A stretch of DNA of 64,000 nucleotides from Dendrolimus kikuchii (taxonomy: Eukaryota; Arthropoda; Insecta; Lepidoptera; Lasiocampidae): contig CM034394.1 of NCBI GenBank assembly GCA_019925095.2, positions 22,926,272 through 22,990,271 of the forward strand, in the 5' to 3' direction. The notes under the pieces were generated by a model. That model was not told the origin of the DNA, did no database searches, and saw only the letters and a list, made by a program, of their open reading frames with translations. Shown here piece by piece: positions 51,820-62,356 of the stretch. Each line of letters opens with the position of its first letter. The stretch's first letter is position 1. A program made the translations under genes and the position numbers.

Positions 51820-52579
51820 TAAGAAAATTGAGTCGTTTTGCTCTTACGCCAAAAGGAAGGTTTGCACTGAAAATCATCGTTGTGTCGGATATAACTCCGG
51901 CACAGCAATATGATGAGTGCAAACCTTGCTCGCTGTAAATGCAGCATACAAATTCCTAAAATATGCTCTGTGTATAATAATATATCAGGAATGTAATTAC
52001 GTCGCTATTTGTTCAAATACAGTCTTTCTAAAAAAAATTGAATTTTATAATAGATCATTGTGTTTATTCCGAAAACTAGACACCAAGGTACCTGTTATAT
52101 CCAAATCATAGCTGCAAATTAATTTATTATAGGTAGTAGTACATGATCGATTTTATTTTGAGTGCGTCCTAAAATGTAGGTATTTAAAAACATTTAAATG
52201 TAGAATACGAGTAATTTTTTTTTAAACTCTGCATTTAAGCTTCTAGGGAAGCGACATCTAGTGTAATGTTGGTCCGACGCAAACCTTTTAATATAGAAAA
52301 GAGAAAGATTGTGTGACTATTACAATTGCCTTCTTCGTAAGCGTGTTGTCGAAGGTGTTCACACGTTTGGTTTCGATTATTTATTATACTAGTGTGGTAA
52401 GTTGGTTTCTACAAACATGTAGACGAATGAAAGCCCAAGACCAAGTCGAGGGCGTACCATAGTCACGAGTTTCTCAAAAAACAACCTCCGCACGTGTGTT
52501 ATACAACGGTTTACAACATATTTGCGAGAAAATTCCACATTAATATCGGATTCCACGCTTAATGGAATCCCATTTTTTT
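51820..52579. other. No gene supported
   Basis: AT-rich. Near the start AAGGTTTGCACT and AGTGCAAACCTT form a 12-bp inverted repeat about 50 bp apart. No coding sequence is recognised. Confidence 0.45.
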
Positions 52580-52915
52580 TAGAAGCTTTTATTTAACTTG
52601 CAATGGATGTACATAAGTTCGGGTGGAATCTTGCAAGTTAAATTTGACCAACTTCCCGGTTTCCGATTGAGCTGAAAGTTTACACGCATATATATATCGC
52701 GTGACAATGTATTAACATGGTACCATGGAGCTGATCTGATGAGGGAGTCGGAAGGTGGCAATAGGAACTCCTGTACTAAACAAGATAGACCCGTCGTGTT
52801 TGGGCTCGTTTTACTTGTCTTGGCTAGCACTCTGCTGCTACATGATATGCAGGATCTCAAAAGCTTGTGTTTAAAAACCTTTTTAAAAAAGCTTATATAA
52901 ATATCAGTCGGTAAG
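52580..52915 (+). repeat. Unidentified repeat B, copy 1 (~330 bp)
   Basis: Starts near AGAAGCTTTTATTTAACTTG and CAATGGATGTACATAAGTTC and ends TTTTTAAAAAAGCTTATATA. An inverted second copy lies at 62.86-63.19 kb, with matching blocks CATGGAGCTGATCTGATGA, CTTGTCTTGGCTAGCACTCT and AATTTGACCAACTTCCCGG. No long ORF is conserved between them. AAGCTT lies near both ends. Confidence 0.85.
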
Positions 52916-53214
52916 TCGCAACAATCTTTGACGGTTCTAATATGAAAATGGCGCCCATTTGCAAATGGCGTCACATGCTGGTGATTAATAATTAGAAGTA
53001 CATTTTCGTCTCTTTTTATTTTTTATATAAAAGTGAGACAAATGTCTTGATCAAAAACGCCTTCGAGGAGGCTCGATCATTCAGCCTATTTATTCTCATA
53101 ATGTTAAACACTTTGGTGGAATTCTTATATTTTTTATAGAAATTAAAAAAAACGTACAACGAAGAAAAAAGAAGTGTGCGGAAAATAGGTACTTAAGTGA
53201 GAGTACCTGTTTAC

Positions 53215-53480
53215 CGCACATGCCGTTGTATGGTGCGTAATTCTACTTAGGCTATTCGACTCTGGAATGAGCTACCTGTTACTGTTAGACAAGCTAAATC
53301 ACTAACAATATTTAACAACATGAAAAAAAGCACTACCTGCAACATAGTGATGTTTGATATTTTTACGTATATTTATGTATATCTATACATATAATTCTAA
53401 ATTTTGTATAACGTTTTTTTTTATCTTGCCAAGCTTGTAAGGAATTCATGGAGACATATTGCAGCATAACAGTTTAGTAC
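53215..53480 (+). pseudogene. Jockey/CR1-like LINE C-terminal fragment
   Basis: Plus strand AIRLWNELPVTVRQAKSL then TIFNNMKKKHYLQ. It is the same family as the relic at 5.1 kb (QLWNALPVAIRQAKSLP). The AT-rich tail follows. Confidence 0.75.
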
Positions 53481-53510
53481 GTCATGTCATTATTATAACT
53501 ATAACATTAT

Positions 53511-53860
53511 TGGAACGAAGTTCCTTATCGCGCGTTGCAAAAGGGGGCTAGACGGAAAAAATTAAGACCAAAAGTTGTAACGACACTTTTTGCTATAGTT
53601 GTAGGCCGTGCGGCGTGCGCGTGTTTCTCTGTCTGTCTCTCTCTCTCTCATAGAAAGCAAGCCAGTTATTTTGGTTTCGTCTTTCTATTTCGCATTGAAC
53701 AGTGTGGTGTCGCGACGATTATTTTTGTCGAGTGTATACAGGTTTTTTGTACATAATAAATTATAAAAAATAATAATATAAAAAAATATTATTACAACTT
53801 CAAAAAAATAAAATTTTATTACAATTCCTTCACTAATTAATCGAAAGGAACTTCGTTCCA
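53511..53860. mobile_element. MITE with 19-bp TIRs containing the palindrome GGAACGAAGTTCC
   Basis: Left end TGGAACGAAGTTCCTTATCG; right end CGAAAGGAACTTCGTTCCA, inverted with one indel. The interior includes an (TC)n tract and GC-rich GTGCGGCGTGCGCGTG. Only one copy occurs in the window. Confidence 0.72.
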
Positions 53861-54050
53861 TCCGGGTGTCCTTTGACACCTCTCAAGTTTTTTTTTTCTT
53901 TCCTTTTGTTGTCTTGGTCTTATTGAGTATGCATTGTTTGCTGCAACTCCATTATTTCTTCAAAAAGTAATTCTGTAACATACTTCTGTACAAAACTTAT
54001 AAAACAAAAGTATTTGAGATATAAATAGAATATGAAATATAAAGAAAAAC
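53861..54050. other. No feature seen
   Basis: AT-rich linker. Confidence 0.4.
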
Positions 54051-54054
54051 AATA

Positions 54055-54245
54055 TTTAGCTAGACGTGTTGCTGGGGAGTTTCTTGCCGCTTCTTCTCCT
54101 TTATAGCATTAACAATTTGCGAAGCGGTGTACATAGAATAGGAAGTAAAAAATAAATTTTAACTTACATGTATGACCTTCAAAAAGAGTTCTCCAGTGGA
54201 ACTTATTTTGAATAAACAAATTTGAATTTGAATTTAATAAATTTG
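54055..54245 (+). repeat. Retroelement 3' UTR repeat (GCTGGGGAGTTTCTTGCCGC)
   Basis: GACGTGTTGCTGGGGAGTTT, CTTGCCGCTTCTTCTCCTTT, GCGAAGCGGTGTACATAGAA and an end of TTTGAATTTGAATTT. This is the 3' end of a common lepidopteran LINE; the coding part is not present. Confidence 0.65.
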
Positions 54246-54299
54246 TAGAGGTAGAATTTCTGTACAATGAAAAAAAATGCTAAAAACTGAGTCAGGGGG

Positions 54300-54542
54300 A
54301 TGTAAGAAGTGAAATAAAACTAATGTATTTTTATTTTTATTTTTTGTTTTTCTGTTTGTTTGTCTGTTTGTACCGGCTAATCTTCGAAACGACTGGACCG
54401 ATTCAAATGAAATTTTGTAGGGTGATAGCTTATATCCCTGGTCAACATATAGGATACTTTTGATCCCGAAAAATTAAAGAATTCCCGTGTGATAGTTAAA
54501 AAACCGCACCACGCGGACGAAGTCGCGGCCATCAGCTATATA
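54300..54542 (+). repeat. Dispersed repeat ending CACGCGGACGAAGTCGCGG
   Basis: Starts in TGTTTGTTTGTCTGTTTGTA, continues CCGGCTAATCTTCGAAACGA and GATAGCTTATATCCCTGGTC, and ends ACGCGGACGAAGTCGCGGCC then ATCAGCTATATATTTAT. It is one of the best-known abundant non-coding repeats of butterfly and moth genomes. Confidence 0.75.
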
Positions 54543-54704
54543 TTTATGTAATATCAATAGGTTTATTTCTACTATATGTCTATTAAGTATAATAACAATT
54601 GAATAGATACGGAAAAAAGCTAAACTAACTTAAAAATAAGATTAAATACAAAATAAACACTAAAAATGATATAGTAAGACAATCCTATAAATAAACCTAG
54701 CTTA

Positions 54705-54880
54705 AAAATAAAAATAAAGAACCCTGTATCAAAGCCTGTCCAGCCCCACCAGACCACTGTCGCTGGGCATTGTACCTAGATGACTGGCAGCATTACCTCG
54801 CTGGATACAGAGGTTAATCCTTTGAGCGAGGTAAGCTCCAGCCTTCCGGTCTCTTGGTGTATCGAACAGACGTTTTTTAA
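54705..54880 (-). pseudogene. Possible transposon ORF relic (LAQRINLCIQRGNAASHLG)
   Basis: The minus strand reads RDRKAGAYLAQRINLCIQRG then NAASHLGTMPSDSG, open for about 45 codons. The ...LAQR...AIQRGNAAS.LG.. pattern looks like a protein sequence conserved across repeats in Lepidoptera, but I cannot assign it to a specific element class with certainty. Confidence 0.4.
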
Positions 54881-55017
54881 TATTTTTAAGTATAATACTT
54901 ACTTATATAATATTTTACATACTTATATGTTTATAAATGAATAAAATATATGCAAATAACTGCATACCCTATAATATTTATGTATACCACCTTTGACCAA
55001 TATACTCTATTTTATTC

Positions 55018-55158
55018 CTGCCACGGGTTGTCTGGAAGAGATCGCTTCTTAGCGATAAGACCGCCCAATGTGCACATTTAGAATGCTTTTAGGCTATAAG
55101 TTTTTTCTGTGTTTTCTGTAATGCTGCACAATAAAGTGCTATCTATCTATCTATTTAA
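55018..55158 (+). repeat. LINE 3'-end tail with (CTAT)n
   Basis: GGGTTGTCTGGAAGAGATCG, GCGATAAGACCGCCCAATGT and CACAATAAAGTGCTATCTAT: the same tail family as at 27.6, 41.6 and 60.6 kb, ending in a short tetranucleotide repeat. Confidence 0.75.
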
Positions 55159-55417
55159 TTTTAAACTTTCTTCGTAAATGCATTTTTTGAGCAAATGTGT
55201 AGAAAAAAAAATATATATACTTAATCATAATTTAGAACTAAATTTCCAACATAAATTTCAGATGAGCCGGTTGAGTAATTTAATAATGAACTGGAGGCTC
55301 ACCTGACCTGCTGACCTGATTCGTTCAACTCTATCCTACGGAAACAAACTCTCACATCGTAAATTTAATCACATGTGATTGGAAATAGTTATTTTACAAA
55401 TATTTCTGCATTAATCC
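55159..55417. other. No feature seen
   Basis: AT-rich linker; a local CTGACCTGCTGACCTGATTC duplication is present near 55,300. Confidence 0.4.
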
Positions 55418-55548
55418 CTTTTTTTAATGCTGAAGTACAGCAGACAGGTTGACGGCCCAACTGTGATGGAAAGCGGCTACCGTCACATAAGAACGTTTGC
55501 AACACTAAAGGTGCTACCAATGTGCTGCCGCTCTTTAAAGGCTAAACA
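55418..55548 (-). repeat. SINE-like repeat, old 5'-truncated copy
   Basis: TGCTGAAGTACAGCAGACAG, CGGCTACCGTCACATAAGAA and CTACCAATGTGCTGCCGCTC. It is diverged about as much as the copy at 15.6 kb. Confidence 0.75.
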
Positions 55549-55585
55549 ATATAAATAAAAGATAACTTCTCAGAAAGATTGATAT

Positions 55586-56081
55586 TGTTACGAAATGCAG
55601 GACTCGAATTAAAATGCCGTTGGAATTATTATAGAGTTTATTAGAACTATACAAACACGTATAACACAGGTACAAATATAACCGAACTCAAAAAGTCCAA
55701 ACGTAATGCAGAAGATCGCAATTCAATAATACGCGCAAATTCTGCCAGTAAATAGATTACCGAATGTACACAAGTCTTGCTTCGCTCGTGGTTATCGCTC
55801 GACTGCCTCGTCCCTCAATCGAGGCATTCCTTTATACTGCACAGATGCAATATGTCTGCCCGGCCGCGTGTACCGAACTTCCTAGAATCACTTTGTACTT
55901 TAAATCCGACACACTTGGCTAATGACTGCCATAAAAGATTACAATACACAATGGGCTGTTTTCTAATCACAAATGTTAAACACAAAGTAACCAAAGAAGT
56001 CCAAATTCCGAAAGGTAATAAAATGTGTTTCTACAGGTATGCAGGTGTGAATTTGTCTTTGTCGGCGTCTAGGTCGTAACA
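55586..56081 (-). mobile_element. Solo LTR, ATAT family (copy 8, cleanest)
   Basis: Plus-strand ends TGTTACGAAATGCAGGACTC and CGTCTAGGTCGTAACA, with an 8-bp terminal inverted repeat TGTTACGA/TCGTAACA and perfect ATAT duplications. On the minus strand, the order is a TTACTTTGTGTTTA block, a promoter-like GCAGTATAAAGG, then TCTAATAAACTC as poly(A) signal about 70 bases before the end. It is a good reference for the family (496 bp). Confidence 0.92.
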
Positions 56082-56216
56082 ATATTTTACATTAAGTACA
56101 CGTAAATTAGCTTCAAAACTTTTTTGCGTCTGTAGTAGTATTTGTATATTTACAGGACTTCTAAACTTGAATACTTAATTTCCTTGAAATTTAATATTAA
56201 AAATTATGTTTAATAT

Positions 56217-56686
56217 TGTTACGAGTACGGGACTTGAATTAAAATGACGTTGGAATTACTATAGAATTTATTAGAACTATACAAACACGTATAACACAGG
56301 TACAAATATAACCGGACGCAATAAGTCCAAATGTAATGCTCAATTCAATAACACGCGCAGAGTCTGTCACTAAAATGTACACAGGTCTTGTCTCGCTTGG
56401 GTTATCGCTTTGACTGCCACACCTCTCCATTTGGGCATTGCTTTATACTAAACTATTCAATATGTCTCGACACAATACTCGACCGCATAACAATAATTTC
56501 TAAGAATCACACCTGGCATTAGCCATCTGTGATTCTAATGACTATCATAAACATTACAATACATAATGGCCTGTTTTTCTAACTACAAATTTTAAACACA
56601 AAGCAAACAAAAGAAGTCCAAATGTCTAGAGAGGTAATAAAATGTGTTTCTACAGACGCAGGTGTGATTTTGTCTTTATCATTTTA
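56217..56686 (-). mobile_element. Solo LTR, ATAT family (copy 9)
   Basis: Starts TGTTACGAGTACGGGACTTG after ATAT; the far end is decayed (TGTCTTTATCATTTTAATAT). It lies 135 bp from copy 8 in the same orientation but is much more diverged, so the two are independent insertions rather than the two ends of one element. Confidence 0.88.
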
Positions 56687-56689
56687 ATA

Positions 56690-57774
56690 TCGTTTAATAT
56701 TATTAGTTTCATATTAAATACATGCCTATAAAATATGTAAAAAGTATTACTTTATTTATTTATTATGTGTTGACCGTACACTACTACAAGCGCAAAAACG
56801 TCTCCAAGGTAATTTATCTATAATAGTATTAATCTTATATAATTACGAAGTAATTTAAATATAATTACTTCTCATAACCCACGTTTCACATATTTACTTA
56901 ATCTAGATTTAGGCTTACAGTCAAGGCTGTCTGTAATGTATACGAATATTAACAAATATATGGTTTCACCTTTGTTCTTAAATGAAGTAATTATAGATTA
57001 AATCTTAGGTTATACTGGAAAAAATATTTACTTAAAAACTCCACTGAAACTTTCCAAGCTCTAGGGGTTTGCATGACGAAGTGCAATTTTAAACGAGGTG
57101 AAGGTTTGTAAATTCTTTGACCTCAATATCAATAGCCTCTACAGTAACATAGGAGTGTATTTACGAAAATATATACCAGGAACAGTAAAAATATTCAAAT
57201 GGCCTGATAGACATTACATTCTTAGATATTAATAAAGAATAGTGGTCGCCCAGTAGTCGAAATTCGACCATAATTAATTTGAACTATAAGTTTGAACATT
57301 ATTAAGGTTCTGTTGTCAAAGACTATACTTCTATAATCACAGATTTTGCCAAGGCTACACTGTTTATTTGACTTTAACAATAAACAACGGATTATATATG
57401 CGTGTGTGTGTGTCAAACACATGGTAGTGTGTGTAATGTTTTTTTTATTGATTCAATAAATGTTTTATGCATAATTTAAAAAAAAAATTAGCATTCGTCG
57501 CTTCTTCTCTATATAAACTATAAGCGAAAAATTAAAGCTTTTTACTAGTGTATGCAGTGTTATCGACCAGGTGGTTAGGGCTGAAGCTCGAATTTAATTC
57601 ATACTAAGACTATTAACGCGACTATGAGTTTCTTCGTTAAGATTCCATGTCTTGACTATTTAATCGATTATCATGAAATTTAGTATACACGTCGTTAGTA
57701 CAGAAAATTAACGTCGGTATAGGGTACCTTTCATCCAGAATAAAATAATTTTTCACGAGGGATAGATAAATAAC
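56690..57774. other. AT-rich stretch, no gene supported
   Basis: About 1.1 kb with only chance frames (for example 66 codons on the minus strand) and a short (GT)n near 57,400. Confidence 0.5.
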
Positions 57775-57782
57775 TTTTAGAC

Positions 57783-58247
57783 CAGGGATTCTCAAAGTGG
57801 TCGATATCGACTCGGTGGGGTCAAGATCGGCATCCCAGGAGCGACATAAACGAAAACTGATTTTGGGGGTCGACGAGGTGTAAAAATCGACCACTATTAA
57901 TTAACACAAGTTCTTATTTGAAACTTTCAAGATACTGTATAAGCTGTGTTATGTGTACAAATGTGTTTTTGTTAATAATTACTTAATTAAGTATTTTATG
58001 TAATTTATATTAATAATACTTGGATTTATTGAATTTTATATCTGTTTATTTCGTTAAATTTTGATGAGAAAATGATGTCAAGTTTACTCACTTAACTATC
58101 CGCAAAGTTTTTAAATTGGTAAGTATTTTGTATTAATACGAAAAAAACTACAGATATGATTTTTAAAGTAATTTGACTATGGTGGTCTGGGGTATCAGTT
58201 CATTTTGGAAAAGGGGTCTCTTGCCCAAAATAGTTTGGGAATCGCTG
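57783..58247. mobile_element. Non-autonomous hAT transposon (465 bp)
   Basis: Starts CAGGGATTCTCAAAGTGGTC and ends AGTTTGGGAATCGCTG: decayed inverted ends of the CAGGGGTTCTCAAA type known from hAT elements. It is flanked by a perfect 8-bp target duplication TTTTAGAC (57,775-57,782 and 58,248-58,255), the hAT signature. The 85-codon minus-strand frame across the left end is not a gene. Confidence 0.88.
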
Positions 58248-58255
58248 TTTTAGAC

Positions 58256-58779
58256 GATCGTTTTCCAGACAGTTTAAGTATGGTTATTTAATTGTATTTG
58301 ATTGATATCTCCAATAACTCGTTTTTGTGAGTAAGAACTTTAACATGCATGACTTACTATATAGAAGCACCTTTCATGAGAGAGTTTGACTTGTGAACTA
58401 TTTTCCTTTGGAAAGAAAACTTTACAGCAACACATTACGCTCCAACTCCCCAATGTACCAATATAATGGTACAATATATTATTATGTACAATGTACATAA
58501 TACACAAGCATGACTTATAAAATTAATTAGCATTTTCAACGGTAGCGCGACTTGTACTTCGATTGTTTGATAATAAACTATTAATGTGGTAAAATTTTGG
58601 GCCGATTGTAACAATTGTATGGTTCGTGACAAAATAATACGTGTACATAATCGTACAAGTTATTATTTTCTAACATATCATTTCTTTCTACGTAATTTGA
58701 TAGACCTATTTTAGAATGTCACGTAATGGTTCTTGTTCAAAGTAATCTTTTACAAAATAACCCATCCGTACTTACTACC
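58256..58779. other. No gene supported
   Basis: AT-rich linker. Around 58,460-58,500 a short local palindrome (TACATTGTACATAATA-like) is present. Confidence 0.45.
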
Positions 58780-58780
58780 C

Positions 58781-58885
58781 GTGCGCAGAAGGTTTACCGA
58801 CAGCCTCATGATGTCACGCGTCGATGGTCAGTAGGGTTGACAAAAAAATTTACATAAATAGTTGTTGCAATAAATTTATTATTGT
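58781..58885. mobile_element. MITE family A, copy 3 (right half missing)
   Basis: Left end ACCCGTGCGCAGAAGGTTTA, then CTCATGATGTCACGCGTCGA and GGTCAGTAGGGTTGACAAAA as in copy 1. The element is cut off by family D inserted at TTATTATTGTA. Confidence 0.82.
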
Positions 58886-59088
58886 ACTAGCTGACCCGAC
58901 ACATTTCGTACCGCCTCAGAATCAATAAATAAAAACGTTGATTTCTGAACGACTTTTAAACTAATTGATTTCTAAACGACGGGAAGAACATCAAATGTTT
59001 GACAGGTAGGAATAGTTTCTAAGCGAAAACGAAATTGTTATTTTTACTATATTCTGGTTTTATAAAGCTTTTAACTTTAAACGTACAT
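58886..59088 (+). repeat. Dispersed repeat family D, 3'-truncated, inside MITE A
   Basis: Begins CTAGCTGACCCGACACATTT and CGTACCGCCTCAGAATCAAT, and shares GAACATCAAATGTTTGACAG and TAGGAATAGTTTCTAA with the copy at 30.2 kb. It stops near TATATTCTGGTTTTATAA. Confidence 0.72.
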
Positions 59089-59180
59089 GCAGCATACTAG
59101 AGAATTACAATCTTCCATATGAATATAACTCGAAAGTTCTGGAATGTCGGACCCTTTTTTTTTGTAAAAAGAGGTAAACA

Positions 59181-59820
59181 TAATAAAACTACGTTTAACG
59201 GTTTTAAGCGCAGTAATTTATTTGATTTTTATTATTCCGACGTTTCGGCCACTTTCCAGTGGCCGTGATCACGGAAGACAAAGATGTCAAGTGTCAATGA
59301 GTATTGTCAAAGTTTTATTTAGCCTACCGCCAACTTGCTCATTTTAATTTTGTTTACGGTTATTATTTACTCTACGGGAGCCTAATCTAATTTACCACAA
59401 CTTCGCAACATGTTCTGGCTTGAACAGAAGAAGCGGCGCAAGAAACTCTTCAGCAAATAATAATTTTATATAATACTAGCGGCCCGGCGCGGTTTCATCT
59501 GCGCTCTGTCCCGCTCCCGTGGTATATAGCCTATGACACTCCCTAAGGTAGCTTTAGAAAAGTAAAAGAATTTTTAAAATCGGTTTAGTAGATCCAGAGA
59601 TTACCCCCCTACAACGTCACAAACTCACAAACTTTACCCCTTTATAATATTAAGTACAGATTAAAATGGGTGGAAGGAAAATTAATAGAAATTATCAGTC
59701 AAGTTGGTTTGTGTTCCGGTGCACGCAGAAAGAGCTCACGGTGTCTTGAGGTCTGGCAGTTGGTTTTTGCTGGGTTTGGGTCTTAATAGTTTTGATGATC
59801 GAATCTGAAACAGATGGTAC
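59181..59820 (-). mobile_element. Penelope-like element, copy 2 (short), split by another repeat
   Basis: Matches copy 1 from its 3' end TAATAAAACTACGTTTAACG, through TCCGACGTTTCGGCCACTTT and CAGTGGCCGTGATCACGG, into the last ~40 codons of the ORF (GTGTCTTGAGGTCTGGCAGT on the plus strand), where it is truncated. A ~178-bp repeat interrupts it between TTTATATAATA and ATTAAAATGGGTGGAAGG. Confidence 0.88.
59474..59651 (+). repeat. Insert within Penelope copy 2 (CTAGCGGCCCGGCGCGG repeat)
   Basis: Reads CTAGCGGCCCGGCGCGGTTT, CATCTGCGCTCTGTCCCGCT, GATCCAGAGATTACCCCCCT and ends CTTTATAATATTAAGTACAG. Comparison with copy 1 gives both junctions. It is a typical lepidopteran short repeat with an RTE-like TATAATATTA tail; no clear target duplication. 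Confidence 0.8.
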
Positions 59821-60565
59821 TTAATGGATCATGTGCACCACCCAGAGAGATATAAACGTTAAATTAAAAATAATTTTTAAATACTAACTTCATCTGAAAC
59901 TGTCGAGAAAACAACGCACAAAAAAAGCTAAGTTATTTATCTTCCAATTACTTCCATTCCGCTAAAACAGAGTTATTCTCGGTTGGATCTTATAAAATGT
60001 TGTGGTTGAACAATTTTAATGAAAAGATTTACCCCGTCAATGTTTTAGAAAGTTGTTTAATTCAACTCGAAATTTTGTTTTAACTAAGTCCAAACCGTTA
60101 CATAGTCAATCTTCGAAACGGAGTGGAACTTGAGAAATTCGTTTCAATACTTATTCGATTTCAATTTGAAAGTTAACAAGTCATTCTCAAGTCATTCAAA
60201 AGAGTTGTGACTTGTTTCAGTGTGTAGTCAATAAACAGTAATGGCCTTATTCAATGGACTAATATTTAAATCAGAATCAAGATAACAAAAATGACTCGTT
60301 TTATTATATGTATTATAAAAAAATGTGCGTGTGTGCAGTACACATGCATTAAAAGTGAAACAAAGTGTGTACTCATTTATACTTGTCACTAAATTCACCA
60401 CTTAATTCGTCACTGTCTTATATTAAACTTCTCTTCTAACTTTTCCGTATCGCACTTGTCACTTCGCTGTCTTGAACTTAACTCAACTCTAAAAACTATC
60501 CGGTAGGCGCGCCTTACGCTGCTTATATACCCGGAAGAATTTTCTGAAACCCATAATTTCGTATT
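59821..60565. other. No gene supported
   Basis: AT-rich sequence without recurrent repeats. Confidence 0.45.
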
Positions 60566-60566
60566 T

Positions 60567-60568
<2 letters not shown>

Positions 60569-60605
<37 letters not shown>
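60569..60605. repeat. (GA)n microsatellite
   Basis: GAGAGAGAGA with one GATA interruption, at the 3' end of a minus-strand LINE fragment. Confidence 0.93.
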
Positions 60606-61082
60606 AAGATAACTCTTTATTGCACACCAAAACATACAATTACAAAAACAGACCATATTTACAATATTTTGTAGGCGATGCAATAGGCGGCCTTATCGCT
60701 CAAAGCGATCTCTTCCAGGCAACCTAAATCAAAAACAAATTTGAATCAAGCGATGTAGGTGGTGCAGGAAAAAGGCAAGGGACACATAAATACTCAAACT
60801 AATTTAACAAATAAATACATATATACATAGTCATAAATATAATATACAAATATATACGTATACAATAGTATATTACAAAATACATATATTATTATAATAA
60901 ATGTATTAGCATGATTATATTGTGTTAATCAGACATGGCTATTTATGGACAAATAGTGTTTTCTGAGTAAATTTCTAAATGTTGGTAAGGATTTGGCCTC
61001 CCTGACAATAGTAGCATATTCCAAAGTTTGACAGCCTGCACTGTAAAAGAATTATCATAATAGGATGAAGTGTGTGCAGGTG
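60606..61082 (-). pseudogene. Jockey/CR1-like LINE: ORF end and 3' UTR
   Basis: On the minus strand it reads YYDNSFTVQAVKLWN (the ...FTV.AV.LWN.LP motif), then frame decay. After ~230 bp comes the 3' end AGGTTGCCTGGAAGAGATCG, CTATTGCATCGCCTACAAAA, CAATAAAGAG. Complete order from ORF end to poly(A) signal links the RLWN-type C-terminus with the GGTTGCCTGGAAGAGATCGC tail. Confidence 0.8.
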
Positions 61083-61391
61083 TCATTAGTTTTCGATACG
61101 TATCAGAGCGCGTTTATTTACTATCTGTCCCTTTCTAAACATTTATCTATCTCTGTCTTTTCCTTCCCTAACTTTCAATTCTAGAACTCTCGTTCATCGT
61201 CTATCCCTTTCTAAAATATATCCGTCTTTGTTTTTTCCTTCCAGAATTTTCTAGCTTCTACTAAAAGTTCTTAAACTAACTAGATGGTTCCACCATCATT
61301 CGCCACAGTATTAGCGAAAAACTACAAAATATTACCAACTCTATCTGTATGACCATAGCGTTAAAATGATTAAATACAATGTATTCTTTCC
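61083..61391. other. Linker with an imperfect ~80-bp duplication
   Basis: CTGTCCCTTTCTAAACATTT...TTTTCCTTCC and CTATCCCTTTCTAAAATATA...TTTTCCTTCC follow each other around 61,119 and 61,200. No gene. Confidence 0.5.
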
Positions 61392-61614
61392 AGGTGGTAG
61401 GGTATTTGCCCGACTGGTTGGCTACCACCCCTGGTCTAAAGTATGTCGCCATAACAACCTTGAATTCTGTTCCGGCATTAGTGACCAGGTTCCAGTCTTC
61501 CTTAAGAGAGCAACAGCGCATTTGTAACGCCTTTGCTGTTGCAAATGTCCATAGGCCATGGTAACCGCTTTCCATCAAGTGAGCCGTCTGCTGAACTCCT
61601 GCAATAAAAAAAAA
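61392..61614 (+). repeat. SINE-like repeat, 5'-truncated
   Basis: Begins CCAGGTGGTAGGGTATTTGC and ends CTGAACTCCTGCAATAAAAA. A small deletion removes the GCCTGTCTG part. Confidence 0.9.
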
Positions 61615-61942
61615 TTCTATCTCATTCTGTCGCAGGCTTAGTCTCATAGATGTATGTGTTTATCCCTTCTTAGTGTTTTCAGTTTTTACCCCTACCTCAA
61701 AAAAAACAAAATCCGGGGCTTGGAATATATAAGTTTTCCAAAAAGAGTCAATAAGTTTGTATTTAAATCCAAACAAAATAAAGTTAAATCCACGGTCATC
61801 ACTTAGTTTGAATTTAGTTTATTTAGTAAAACCATTTACATAGCATCGCTTGCTAGAGCAGTAATTTCATTTCTTAGAATCATTTAATAGATAATCTTTT
61901 TAGTCGTTAGCTATATTTGCTTCAAGTTCAAAGTGGTGAGAC
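61615..61942. other. No feature seen
   Basis: AT-rich linker. Confidence 0.45.
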
Positions 61943-61945
61943 TTA

Positions 61946-62353
61946 GGGAAGATTTATATTAGACCGGTCCGTGTCCGGACCGGGGCGGGGCCGGAGCGGA
62001 GCCACTCCGTGCTGCACGTTTATATTACACCGGGTGCTAAACGGGCGATAAGTCGCCACGGCCGCTTCAATACATCGTAGTGATGTGAATAATTCTCAAT
62101 TATTTCCATGCTTGGCCCGTACGCAGCACGGAAGAGTATTCGTATTACGACGGGACGTGGAGGGGCTGGGGCGGGGCCGTGCAACAACAGTGGTGTAGAC
62201 GAGCGTTGTCCGGGCCCGGACGGGACACGTATCCTGCACTGTGTAATATAAACAGCTTCATACAAAATGTATGTAACGTTTCAAATTCGTGCCCCGTCCG
62301 GGCCACGAACACGGCACGCCCCGGACACGGCCCGGTCTAATATAAATCTTCCC
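61946..62353. mobile_element. GC-rich PIF/Harbinger-like MITE (408 bp)
   Basis: Left end GGGAAGATTTATATTAGACC then GGTCCGTGTCCGG; right end CCGGACACGGCCCGGTCTAA then TATAAATCTTCCC, inverted over about 37 bp. It is flanked by TTA on both sides (61,943-61,945 and 62,354-62,356). The interior is strikingly GC-rich (GGGGCGGGGCCGGAGCGG) in an AT-rich region and carries the phrase TTATATTACACCGGGTGC, which echoes the end. Confidence 0.85.
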
Positions 62354-62356
62354 TTA

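Noticed and set aside
55586..56686. Complete short retrotransposon between two LTRs
   Set aside because: Only ~135 bp separate the two LTRs, each has its own ATAT flank and they are strongly diverged.
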